Shown in pieces: positions 8,643-14,889 of a stretch of DNA of 36,832 nucleotides. Source of the DNA: a virus; IMG/VR virus record IMGVR_UViG_3300042458_000413, positions 1 through 36,832 of that record; one strand, given 5' to 3'. The translations under genes were made by a program, and so were the position numbers. Position 1 is the stretch's first letter; each line of letters begins with the position of its first letter. The notes under the pieces were generated by a model. It saw nothing but the letters and a program-made list of their open reading frames with translations. It ran no database searches and was not told where the DNA came from.

Positions 8643-9065
8643 TCAAGCGATGGCTCCTACCATGGCGATCTGGTATGATAGGACATTGCCGAAGTCATTG
8701 TCCTCCTTGCCCTCCTCATCTCCGGTGATCCAGAGATCGTACATGATCCCTTCGACAGCCGGATCCCATAGATCGGAGATGGCTTCGACATCCCGGAGCA
8801 GGGACTTCACGGCTTCGACCTCTGCTTTGTGGGCATCCTCATCAAGATCTTGAGCGGATGCGATCACCATGACCTTGAGATCGACCAAGTAGTTCTCATC
8901 GCAATCCGGGATCTCCGGGTTCGCCCGGATGCTTTGAGCGTAGACGATCACGCAAGGGGTAGACTTCTCATCATTCGTCTGACCCTTGAGAACCGGGTAG
9001 GTCAACAAAGTGCTATCCGCAAGGTAGCCGGAGATGATCTGTTCGCATACTGCTTTGGCATTCAT
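8643..9065 (-). CDS. Tail terminator / completion protein candidate
   Basis: 140 residues from the ATG at 9065, chosen because the next upstream gene ends at 9073 and a longer start would read through it. It starts NAKAVCEQIISGYLADSTLLTYPVLKG; the central beta segments (TPCVIVYAQSI, YLVDLKVMVIAS) and C-terminal helices fit the small alpha/beta tail terminator fold (lambda gpU-like). Its place between the HK97 gp10-like gene and the tail tube gene agrees. The identity is inferred mostly from order. Confidence 0.55.
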   Translation of the reverse strand: MNAKAVCEQIISGYLADSTLLTYPVLKGQTNDEKSTPCVIVYAQSIRANPEIPDCDENYLVDLKVMVIASAQDLDEDAHKAEVEAVKSLLRDVEAISDLWDPAVEGIMYDLWITGDEEGKEDNDFGNVLSYQIAMVGAIA

Positions 9066-9072
9066 GGTAAAG

Positions 9073-9990
9073 TTATTTGATAGTCTTTCGGGTAAGGCTG
9101 GAGATGTAAGATTTGATCTTTGCCCGGAGGTTCTTTTCACGAAGGTCAAAAGCCCGTTGAACAGTATTGAACTTACGAGCGAGATCAAAGGTGTTGCCCA
9201 GAGAGTTCCGCATGATGGCGGTCGGATTGTAGAGATCGGTTAGCCGATTGGATCCTCCTCCGGTTCCGCTATGCCGGGTGATCCAGAGCGGGACATCCGG
9301 GACTCCCTTCCCGGTGATCTGTATCACGGCTTGGTTCCAGCCACCCTTCATGCGACCGATCCGCTCGAGAGCCGGGAGCCCGGCTTTGTTGATCGAGTCG
9401 TAGTCGCTGACATAGTAGACCACTTTCTGCTGACCAGCCATGATGCGTCCCATCGTTCGGAAGTTTCCTCTTACGCCATAGGAAGCCGCTCCGATCGTTC
9501 TCCTCTGGATCGTATTGTTTGCCGGAGACTTATTCTTGAACATCTGTTGCAACCGGAAGAAGCCCTTGAGCGGATCTTTATCCCGGTAGAAGGATTGCAT
9601 CAAAGCAGACTTCGCTCCTCCCGGCTTATTGCGGTAGCGGAGTTTCTCTTTGCGGACTTGTTGGAAGATGTCGAAGCGATCTCGCTTTGCGATCTCGATC
9701 GAGGGGATCTGCCACATCGGCTTAAAGACCAACTGCGTCTCCCGGAGGATCCGCTTCTTTGAATTGTTGTAAGCCGCCAGCGATAGACCTTTGCCACCTC
9801 CGGGAGCGAAGGGTGGAGTCCATTGCATCAAGGCTTTGCCCATCAAGCCGACTTCCTCCTTGAGCAACTTTTCCAGATCGGGATGTCCCATCGACCACCA
9901 TTGCCGGAGAGCCCCGGCAAAGCCGGAGGTATCGACTACGATCTCTCCGGAGCCGGAGACATTGCCTGTGAGTCTTCCGGTAAGGCTCAT
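9073..9990 (-). CDS. Minor tail / neck protein, HK97 gp10 or lambda Z-like candidate
   Basis: 305 residues, basic. Residues 15-60 (EIVVDTSGFAGALRQWW, LLKEEVGLMGKALMQWTPPF) look like the first segment of HK97 gp10/lambda Z-type proteins, with a helix followed by a conserved Pro-Pro region. The rest is rich in Arg, Lys and Asn and is longer than gp10. It overlaps the head-completion candidate upstream by 4 bases, in the usual order connector, gp10-like, terminator, tube. It is probably a tail completion or neck component. Confidence 0.55.
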   Translation of the reverse strand: MSLTGRLTGNVSGSGEIVVDTSGFAGALRQWWSMGHPDLEKLLKEEVGLMGKALMQWTPPFAPGGGKGLSLAAYNNSKKRILRETQLVFKPMWQIPSIEIAKRDRFDIFQQVRKEKLRYRNKPGGAKSALMQSFYRDKDPLKGFFRLQQMFKNKSPANNTIQRRTIGAASYGVRGNFRTMGRIMAGQQKVVYYVSDYDSINKAGLPALERIGRMKGGWNQAVIQITGKGVPDVPLWITRHSGTGGGSNRLTDLYNPTAIMRNSLGNTFDLARKFNTVQRAFDLREKNLRAKIKSYISSLTRKTIK

Positions 9991-10367
9991 GGCATAGGAT
10001 CAGCGGCTTCGACCTTCATCGATACCCATGCCGATCCTTCCCGGATAGAGACAGCCATGACTCGGAACTCGGTATCGGTTCCGTTCATGGTCAAATGCCG
10101 ACCGACATCGCCCCACTCTTTGAAGCCTACCCATCCGGCAGGGATCACTTCAGTCGAGCGAACCTTGATATCGAAAGCGGCTTTCTGATTGAGTCCTCCG
10201 ATCTCCAACTCGGTCGAGATCATCGGCTCGGAGATCAGACCGATCAGCGTCAAGGTTGCCGGGGTAGACTCCGTCCGGACTTTCTTGAATACGATCGAGC
10301 GACCGAAGTCTCCGATCATCTCCCCGGCATCGGCTTGCATCTCTTGAATGATCGAAGGTCTGACCAT
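9987..10367 (-). CDS. Head-tail connector / head closure candidate
   Basis: 126 residues from ATG 10367; longer starts would run into the GC-rich repeat upstream and are disfavoured. A helical N-terminus (RPSIIQEMQADAGEMIGDFGRSIVFKK) precedes beta-rich segments, as in head-closure proteins of the gpFII type. It is the first gene of the tail operon after a long GC-rich leader (10368-10506), and lies downstream of an accessory array that separates it from the capsid genes. Assignment by order and size. Confidence 0.5.
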   Translation of the reverse strand: MVRPSIIQEMQADAGEMIGDFGRSIVFKKVRTESTPATLTLIGLISEPMISTELEIGGLNQKAAFDIKVRSTEVIPAGWVGFKEWGDVGRHLTMNGTDTEFRVMAVSIREGSAWVSMKVEAADPMP

Positions 10368-10449
10368 GCGGGAGGCGGGGAGTCCCCTCCCGACCCCATC
10401 CCGGGAGCCCCCGAAAGGCTCGCAAGAAGGGGGCAAGGAGGCGATTTGA
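10366..10449 (+). repeat. GC-rich segment resembling the 3' end of the 32423-32701 gene, opposite strand
   Basis: Read on the plus strand this segment gives a 27-residue frame ending EGGKEAI-stop. It aligns with the C-terminus of the 92-residue protein coded at 32423-32701, which ends KGGKEAV-stop; the shared pattern is SPL-TP-PP-GS-GGKEA. A 22-base stretch here (10428-10449) matches the other copy at 21 of 22 positions. This looks like a degraded, inverted copy, not a gene in use. The next bases form an AGGGGG/CCCCCT hairpin. Confidence 0.5.
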
Positions 10450-10506
10450 GGGGGAGCCCCCTACCTTCCCCTTGCCCGGGAGGGATACCCATCCCAGATC
10501 GAAGCC

Positions 10507-10534
10507 AAAGAAAAGCCCCGGGGATGCCGGGGCT
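10507..10534 (-). terminator. Rho-independent terminator after the accessory array
   Basis: A perfect 8-base stem (AGCCCCGG/CCGGGGCT, 10514-10521 with 10527-10534) with a 5-base loop. On the minus strand it is followed by a T-rich run interrupted by one C. It starts 5 bases after the stop at 10540 and closes the transcript of the genes above. Confidence 0.85.
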
Positions 10535-10539
10535 CTGGA

Positions 10540-10941
10540 TCAGATCTCGAGATCGAGGGTCGATGATAAGCCATCCGGCTCCTCTGCTCCCCGGCTCCAA
10601 GGCTTACCCTCCTTGATGTGGATCAGAGCCTTCGCAAGTAGGGCTCTGCCGTATGCTGATCCCCCGGTATTCCATTGCCGACAATTCCAAGGGTAGTCCC
10701 CGGTCTTCCAATCGTAGATCGTCACGACATGGGTCTGCTCATCATCCGGGTCGATCATGATTACCCACTCGCAAAGAGTCTTCTCATCATCCGGATCCAA
10801 TTGCGGACGGAAGAAGGTCGGAGTCCCGAGCAGGGTCACCAACTGTTTGAAGTCGGCATCGATGGATCCTGTCTTCCAAGTCCCGCAAGCCCGGGAGACT
10901 TCCTCAGTCCAAAGGTTCACCTTCTTGATTTCAATCTTCAT
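10540..10941 (-). CDS. Unknown small protein, last gene of accessory array
   Basis: 133 residues from ATG 10941, whose ATGA overlaps the stop of the upstream gene and so fixes the start. Soluble, alternating beta and helix: KIEIKKVNLWTEEVS at the N-terminus, WVIMIDPDDEQTHVVTIYDWK centrally, then ALLAKALIHIKEG. The middle looks like a small alpha/beta domain that might bind a partner or nucleic acid. It is directly followed by a terminator. No family recognised. Confidence 0.65.
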   Translation of the reverse strand: MKIEIKKVNLWTEEVSRACGTWKTGSIDADFKQLVTLLGTPTFFRPQLDPDDEKTLCEWVIMIDPDDEQTHVVTIYDWKTGDYPWNCRQWNTGGSAYGRALLAKALIHIKEGKPWSRGAEEPDGLSSTLDLEI

Positions 10942-11330
10942 TGGGCGAGGAAGATCTTTGCGAGCCGCTCGAGTTCGATGAAGTAGCCTTCGCTGGCTCC
11001 CATCTCCCAAGACTCTGATACCTCTTCGAGATAGTCGGAGAAGTCATCATCGCTCAGAGAGTCGGCATCGACTTTGATATCGTCCAGGATCTCCCGGGTA
11101 AGGGAAGTCGGGGTCGGATCGTTAGCCCACTCTCCGGAGAGATTGGGTACGCCATCGAGATACTCGGCATCGATGATTGCCTTTGCGTTCGCCCGGGCTC
11201 GCTCCGGCTTTGTCTGCCGACCTCCGAAGAGATCCATCGCAGACCACTCTGCGGCATTCTTCCCGGCTTTGAGTCCGAAATCGAAGGCAAGGCTCCGAGC
11301 CTTCTTGATCTTGATGATTGGATTGCTCAT
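10938..11330 (-). CDS. Unknown small protein
   Basis: 130 residues with a basic N-terminal third (IIKIKKARSLAFDFGLKAGK) and an acidic C-terminal half (SLSDDDFSDYLEEVSESWE). This bipolar charge is common in small phage proteins that bind host factors or DNA. It starts 3 bases before the upstream stop (ATGA overlap) and overlaps the next gene by 4 bases, so it is certainly in the operon. Function unknown. Confidence 0.65.
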   Translation of the reverse strand: MSNPIIKIKKARSLAFDFGLKAGKNAAEWSAMDLFGGRQTKPERARANAKAIIDAEYLDGVPNLSGEWANDPTPTSLTREILDDIKVDADSLSDDDFSDYLEEVSESWEMGASEGYFIELERLAKIFLAQ

Positions 11331-11482
11331 CGCTTGATCCTCTTCTTCGATGCCGGAGCCGAGAGGTAGATCGTGCGGATGCGGTCGATCTCCCGGGATA
11401 GGGCGTAGAGCCGGATGGCGATCTCTTCGAGATCCTGGACGAGTAGGGGTTTGCGACCCCGCTTCTTCTTGATGTGTTTCAT
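11327..11482 (-). CDS. 51-residue basic helical protein
   Basis: A short gene from ATG 11482 to the stop at 11327, overlapping the next gene by 4 bases. The protein starts KHIKKKRGRKPLLVQDLEE and continues as a predicted helix ending in SKKRIKR. The N-terminal KRGRKP segment resembles an AT-hook-like or general DNA-binding tail, so nucleic acid binding is possible. The start has the AAGCC-ATG leader common to this array, which supports a real gene. Confidence 0.6.
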   Translation of the reverse strand: MKHIKKKRGRKPLLVQDLEEIAIRLYALSREIDRIRTIYLSAPASKKRIKR

Positions 11483-11500
11483 GGCTTGGTGGTGGAGAGA

Positions 11501-11860
11501 TTAGTTATTGGAAAAGTAGAAGCCATCGGCCTCGAAGTAATCGTACATGAGTTCCCGGGCGTAGAAGTCCCAATCGAAGTAGGCTTCGCAAGGATGGAGA
11601 TCTCCCTTGTTCCTACCCCATTGCGGGAGATTGGAGAAGAGCCCGATCCCATCGGCAAACTCGTAAGCGAAGTCCTTATCGCTTTTGTATTCTCCGTAGT
11701 AGGCTTGATCAGCCTCCTCGAGATTGGAGAGATCCGGCTCGGTGATGCCCATGTGTTCGCAGTAGGCGATCATCGCCTCCGGCTTGAGGCTGATGTCCTT
11801 GTGAGGATAGAGATCGGCTACGAGCGTAGCAAGATCCTTGGGCTTCTTCTTCTTCGTCAT
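11501..11860 (-). CDS. ArdA-like antirestriction protein
   Basis: 119 residues. The C-terminal two thirds follow the ArdA pattern: an AYYGEYKSDKDFAYEFAD segment (about 53-70), then YFDWDFYARELMYDYFEADGF (about 93-113). The protein is acidic, as expected for a DNA mimic. ArdA proteins imitate B-form DNA and occupy type I restriction-modification enzymes, protecting incoming DNA. Typical ArdA proteins have about 165 residues in three domains; this one is shorter, so it may keep only the central and C-terminal domains. It starts with the AAGCC-ATG leader. Other antirestriction functions of this phage are the methyltransferase and the deazaguanine cassette. Confidence 0.8.
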   Translation of the reverse strand: MTKKKKPKDLATLVADLYPHKDISLKPEAMIAYCEHMGITEPDLSNLEEADQAYYGEYKSDKDFAYEFADGIGLFSNLPQWGRNKGDLHPCEAYFDWDFYARELMYDYFEADGFYFSNN

Positions 11861-11881
11861 GGCTTGGGATGGGATGAATGA

Positions 11882-12088
11882 TTAGCGAGAGGACTCCCGG
11901 ATCTCGACTTCGAGATCGAGCAGTTCAATCCGGGTGCGTTCATAATTCTCGAGCATCTGCTTTGAGATTTCCCCGAAGGTCGGGGACTGGCTGATCTTGT
12001 AGGCGATTGATGCGGAGGCTTCTCGATGGGCGATCACTGCGAGGCGATAGCGATTGAGGAGATTGGCGAGGGAGGACTTCTTGTTCAT
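11882..12088 (-). CDS. Unknown 68-residue helical protein
   Basis: A mostly helical protein (NRYRLAVIAHREASASIAYK, then ISKQMLENYERTRIELLDLEVEI) with a coiled-coil-like second half. It has an AAGCC-ATG leader and is separated by 32 bases from the upstream gene. No family recognised; it may be a small adaptor or regulator. Confidence 0.6.
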   Translation of the reverse strand: MNKKSSLANLLNRYRLAVIAHREASASIAYKISQSPTFGEISKQMLENYERTRIELLDLEVEIRESSR

Positions 12089-12120
12089 GGCTTGGATGGC
12101 TTGGGATGAGATGGGAGGGA

Positions 12121-12432
12121 TTAGCCGGGGAGTTGCCCGGCTTCACCCTTGAACTTAGCCGGGATCTTCTTGGCACAGGCGGCTCCGAAGAAGTAGGCTC
12201 CGAGATTAGGGACTCGGCTCTCTTCGCCCCAAGGGGCGAGGATCAAGCCTCCGAGATTGCAGAGGACTACCGGGACAGCCTTGCTCATGTCGAGCGGCTT
12301 GCCACAGCAGATGCAATACTCCGGATCGCCGGTGTATCGATCGGAGAAGATCTCGATGGCTTCCATCGGCTGACCTTCGCGATCGTTGATGGAGATGACT
12401 TCGAGGCTGAACTTATTGGATTTGATTTTCAT
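12121..12432 (-). CDS. Unknown protein with CxxC zinc-ribbon-like motif
   Basis: 103 residues from ATG 12432; the 25 bases around the start are identical to those at 36389-36413, which fixes it. It contains YCICCGKPLDMSK (near residues 39-51) and a later single Cys in GAACAKKIP, a pattern that suggests a zinc site (CxxC plus further ligands). Hydrophobic beta segments (AVPVVLCNLGGLILAPW) follow. It may be a small zinc-binding regulator. No family recognised. Confidence 0.6.
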   Translation of the reverse strand: MKIKSNKFSLEVISINDREGQPMEAIEIFSDRYTGDPEYCICCGKPLDMSKAVPVVLCNLGGLILAPWGEESRVPNLGAYFFGAACAKKIPAKFKGEAGQLPG

Positions 12433-12454
12433 GGCTTGGGATTGGGATGAGGAT
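12430..12454 (-). repeat. Constant gene leader, copy A
   Basis: 25 bases including the start codon of the 12121-12432 gene are identical to 36389-36413, although the two genes encode unrelated proteins. Similarity continues weakly for about 40 more bases upstream. The leader has no Shine-Dalgarno sequence and ends AAGCC-ATG. Confidence 0.75.
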
Positions 12455-12504
12455 TGGAGATGAAGGGAGATCCAGGATTGGAGCAACAGGTTTTTATTCC
12501 TGGA

Positions 12505-12954
12505 TCAGCCGTGGCGTTTCCGGCTCCACTTGCCGTCCTTGATCACTCGGGTGTAGGATCGGTTCCAGATCTGGTAAGTCTGGGTGTAGCCATCCGGCAG
12601 AGTCTTGGCGATCTCCCGATCGATGAAGTCGAACTCGATGCTCCAATCTCCGGAGAGATGGAGGACTTTGTTGATCCGCTCATCCCGGACTTTCCAGAGC
12701 CCGAGGATGAACTTGCGAGCGATGGCTCGATCAGCCTTCTCGCCTTGATAGTCCCCGGCTTCGACATCGGATGCGGTGATGAAAGCCCAGCGGAGGAGAT
12801 CATCGGCATCCGGCTTGTCCCAGCCTTGACCCCAGAGGAACTCGGCTTCGTCCTCGATGTGGCGAAGCCACACTTCGTAGGCGGCGGGCTTGGTGTGGTC
12901 GATCTTGCCGAGGGCGAGAGCGGAGATGAGGAGGGACTCGAGGGTGTTGTTCAT
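12505..12954 (-). CDS. Unknown protein, first gene after promoter-like region
   Basis: 149 residues; helical and acidic in the first half (LESLLISALALGKID, WLRHIEDEAEFLWGQGW), basic at the end (KWSRKRHG). It is preceded by a 59-base upstream region that matches that of the 36453-36647 gene in both sequence blocks and spacing, so it is likely the first gene of a transcript. No signal peptide, membrane segment or recognised family. Confidence 0.65.
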   Translation of the reverse strand: MNNTLESLLISALALGKIDHTKPAAYEVWLRHIEDEAEFLWGQGWDKPDADDLLRWAFITASDVEAGDYQGEKADRAIARKFILGLWKVRDERINKVLHLSGDWSIEFDFIDREIAKTLPDGYTQTYQIWNRSYTRVIKDGKWSRKRHG

Positions 12955-13018
12955 GGCTTGGATGTATTGGGTACTCGATCATCTTGGGAGATCCCCGGCT
13001 GGGATGCACTACCTATTT
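12955..13018 (-). promoter_or_regulatory. Promoter-like region shared with the early operon
   Basis: Upstream of the 12954 start lie two blocks conserved with 36648-36711. One is GAGTACCCAATACATCC next to the gene. The other is AAATAGGT (13011-13018), in both cases 59 bases from the start codon, followed by TxxTGxAT-like bases. The 35 bases between the blocks are not conserved. The two blocks are likely a promoter and transcript start; -10 and -35 boxes cannot be assigned with certainty. Confidence 0.5.
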
Positions 13019-13032
13019 CAACAAATTGTTGA
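13018..13032. promoter_or_regulatory. Operator-like palindrome
   Basis: TCAACAAATTGTTGA is a perfect 7-base dyad around a single central A, touching the AAATAGGT block of the promoter-like region for the 12954 gene. Its position suggests a repressor or activator site. The winged HTH (14587-14889) and the HTH protein (27231-27815) are possible binders. No second perfect copy was seen. Confidence 0.45.
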
Positions 13033-13084
13033 GCCAGGACTTTCCCTTGGATCCATTGCTCCGGATTGGATTTGAGAGGGGGAT

Positions 13085-13129
13085 GAGCCCCGGGGCAGGG
13101 GAAGGTATCCCCCTCCCCGGGAAGCCGCC
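13085..13129. repeat. GC-rich intergenic structure
   Basis: A dense run of G and C blocks with short inverted repeats (CCCCGGGG, GGGG...CCCC) just after the 38-residue gene. It resembles 10455-10510, both ending in GATCGAAGCCA on the plus strand. It may act as an RNA hairpin that reduces read-through into the next promoter, but it lacks a T-run and is not a classical terminator. Confidence 0.35.
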
Positions 13130-13246
13130 TCAGGATCGAAGCCAGCCCCATCCCTTGAGGATTGCCCAGAGGATCCCGGCTGTCGAGTAGAGGGCTACCC
13201 AATCAGCCAGCGAGTCCGGGTTCGAGAGTTCGATGAAGCAGATCAT
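13130..13246 (-). CDS. 38-residue hydrophobic peptide
   Basis: A short gene from ATG 13246 to TGA 13130, with a 4-base ATGA overlap with the preceding gene. The product starts ICFIELSNPDSLADWVALY and ends in a Trp-rich hydrophobic stretch (STAGILWAILKGWGWLRS) that could cross or lie on the membrane. The overlap and absence of a gap support it as real. Function unknown. Confidence 0.45.
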   Translation of the reverse strand: MICFIELSNPDSLADWVALYSTAGILWAILKGWGWLRS

Positions 13247-13488
13247 CGGGCATCCTCCATCGGCTTGAGATCGGAGAGTCGGATCATGAAGCCGTAGATC
13301 TTATGCCACGACTTGATCTCCCTCCGGAGATTGATCGGGTAGGACTTCACTTCAGCCGGAAGGCTCTTGAGCCAATACGCATCCTTGTAGGGAAGGTTGC
13401 GAGCCGGGATGAAGATGCTCCCGGCAGGGATCTTGATCTCCCTCCGAAGCCAGCCCCATGTGAGGACGATGTCTCGCTTGATCTTCAT
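13243..13488 (-). CDS. Unknown 81-residue basic protein
   Basis: A basic protein rich in Arg, Lys and Trp (KIKRDIVLTWGWLRREIKIP at the N-terminus; INLRREIKSWHKIYGF centrally). It overlaps the upstream and downstream genes by 4 bases each. The base context around its 3' end (ATCGGGCATCCTCC on the plus strand) is repeated at its 5' end, a sign of local duplication. Nucleic-acid binding is possible. No family recognised. Confidence 0.6.
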   Translation of the reverse strand: MKIKRDIVLTWGWLRREIKIPAGSIFIPARNLPYKDAYWLKSLPAEVKSYPINLRREIKSWHKIYGFMIRLSDLKPMEDAR

Positions 13489-13856
13489 CGGGCATCCTCC
13501 GCTTCGATGATCTTACCGATCTTGTTCTTGATCGAGTTGAAGATCCGGCAAGTCCTCATGTCATCCGCTCCGAAGCGGAAGGTCGGATCAGAGAGTCCGA
13601 CCGCTCGCTCATGGATGTCCCGGAGATGATCCAGGAGATTGACGATTGATCCCTCGCTCTTGGCTTCAGCGAGGAAGTGAGGCTCGAGTCCATCTGCGGA
13701 GAGATAGATCAACTCGGATAGTTCATCCGGGTTGAACTTCCCAAGGGTGCGGAGGACTTTGATTGTCTCCTCGCTTGATGCCGGGATCGGCATCTTGCGG
13801 AGGGGAGCGTATGAGATCCTGGCGATCTCCGGCTTCTTGGCTTTGGCTTTAGTCAT
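13485..13856 (-). CDS. Unknown protein
   Basis: 123 residues; basic start (TKAKAKKPEIARISYAPLRK), helical middle (SSEETIKVLRTLGKFNPDELSELIYL) and a helical end (RIFNSIKNKIGKIIEAEDAR). It has the AAGCC-ATG leader. No catalytic motif, membrane segment or recognised family. Confidence 0.6.
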   Translation of the reverse strand: MTKAKAKKPEIARISYAPLRKMPIPASSEETIKVLRTLGKFNPDELSELIYLSADGLEPHFLAEAKSEGSIVNLLDHLRDIHERAVGLSDPTFRFGADDMRTCRIFNSIKNKIGKIIEAEDAR

Positions 13857-13893
13857 GGCTTGTGGTGGTGAGAGTGAAAGTGAAAGCGGGGAG

Positions 13894-14385
13894 TCAGCAC
13901 TCCCACACTTTGTAGATCTTGTGATCCCAACCGATGAGGCTGAAGATCTCTCCGGTATCGAAGTCGGCTACTTCCCGGACTTCATTGTACCAATCCCAAG
14001 AGTCCACCGGGCATCCATCGATGACAGCGAACCAATGCTTCCGGGATTTGAAGATGTACCGACCCTTCGGGAACCGGGCGATTGCTTCCCGGATGGAGAT
14101 CGCCTTCACCGGAGTCGCTCCGTGAAGCGAGCCGATCTGGGAGAAGACTTCCTTCAACTTGAAAGCCTGGATCAACTTGTTGCAGATCTTCTTTTCGGTT
14201 CCGGAGCCGGACTTGCGACCGAGGGATTTGGCGAGATCGCCCGGCTCGTCGATCGGGAGATCCTTGGCTACTGCGATCGCCCGGAGGACGCAGTTATCCG
14301 AGTCGGACTTCCGCTTGATCGAGGTGGAGGAAGCATCGTAGAGGATCACTCCTTTGATGGCTTCCGGGATGGGATGATGTTTCAT
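13894..14385 (-). CDS. Papain/C39-like cysteine peptidase-fold protein
   Basis: 163 residues. A DNCVLRAIAVA segment places Cys32 at the start of a helix. GRKSGSGTEKK follows, then the FPKGRYIFKSRKHWFAVIDG segment with His117 in a beta strand, and a VDSWDW segment with Asp128. Cys, His and Asp in this order and spacing fit the papain-like fold of C39-type peptidases and related phage proteins. The substrate is unknown: it could cut a host protein or a peptide link, or be an inactive binder. It is in the accessory array with the ArdA-like gene, so an anti-host role is plausible. Confidence 0.55.
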   Translation of the reverse strand: MKHHPIPEAIKGVILYDASSTSIKRKSDSDNCVLRAIAVAKDLPIDEPGDLAKSLGRKSGSGTEKKICNKLIQAFKLKEVFSQIGSLHGATPVKAISIREAIARFPKGRYIFKSRKHWFAVIDGCPVDSWDWYNEVREVADFDTGEIFSLIGWDHKIYKVWEC

Positions 14386-14507
14386 GGCTTTTTGTATTTG
14401 GATGTTTGGATGCCGGATCGCTCCGACTCAAATCATCATGGTCAATAGCCTGTTGAATGCAACATCATTTATTTCCCCAATGTTTCCGGGAGCCGGATAA
14501 ACCAGCC
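14386..14507 (-). promoter_or_regulatory. Intergenic region with promoter-like elements
   Basis: 122 bases upstream of the 14385 start. On the minus strand it contains GGCTATTGAC (14441-14450), where TTGAC resembles a -35 box, and an AAATAAATGATGTTGCAT stretch (about 14455-14473) similar to the AAATAGGT-TGTTGTAT block at 36697-36711. A TGTTG...CAACA inverted repeat lies between. I see no open frame in it. Confidence 0.4.
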
Positions 14508-14627
14508 TCAAAGCCACATCAAGAACTCGATCGGGTAGATCTCATCCGGGCTCTCGCTTCCATCGAGATCATCTTCATCCGGCAGATCAGCACTCGAGCC
14601 GGGCTTTGATGAACGCTTCTTCCGCAT
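14508..14627 (-). CDS. 39-residue bipolar small protein
   Basis: A short gene from ATG 14627 to TGA 14508, overlapping the 3' end of the winged-HTH gene in another frame by 41 bases. The product has a basic start (RKKRSSKPGSS), an acidic middle (LPDEDDLDGSESPDE) and a hydrophobic end (IYPIEFLMWL). That ordered charge pattern is unlike a random frame. It may be a small host-binding or regulatory peptide. Confidence 0.4.
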   Translation of the reverse strand: MRKKRSSKPGSSADLPDEDDLDGSESPDEIYPIEFLMWL

Positions 14628-14889
14628 GGCGAGACTTAAACTTGTAATGCGGTACGATGCGGATGCAAATCGGGCTCACTCTGGCTCGGAGGTTTTTCAC
14701 GATCAGTTGACCTTCAGCGTAGAGATCCCGGACATACCGGGAAGCATGACGCTCGTTCAGATTAATCCGCTTGCTCATCTGCCAGATCGTCCAGAAGCCG
14801 GGCGGGATCTTATCCGGGATCAACTCGGATCGCTCTGATCCTCGCTTCCGGATCTGCTGAAGAAAAGCCCGGGTGCGATCTGGGTTCAT
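14587..14889 (-). CDS. Winged helix-turn-helix DNA-binding protein
   Basis: 100 residues. Residues 30-65 (GFWTIWQMSKRINLNERHASRYVRDLYAEG) form a winged-HTH pattern, with a recognition helix near NERHASRYVRDLY and a wing at QLIVKNLRARVS. It overlaps the upstream phosphoesterase gene by 4 bases. It is probably a transcription regulator of this array or of host genes; the TCAACAAATTGTTGA palindrome (13018-13032) is one candidate target. Confidence 0.6.
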   Translation of the reverse strand: MNPDRTRAFLQQIRKRGSERSELIPDKIPPGFWTIWQMSKRINLNERHASRYVRDLYAEGQLIVKNLRARVSPICIRIVPHYKFKSRHAEEAFIKARLEC

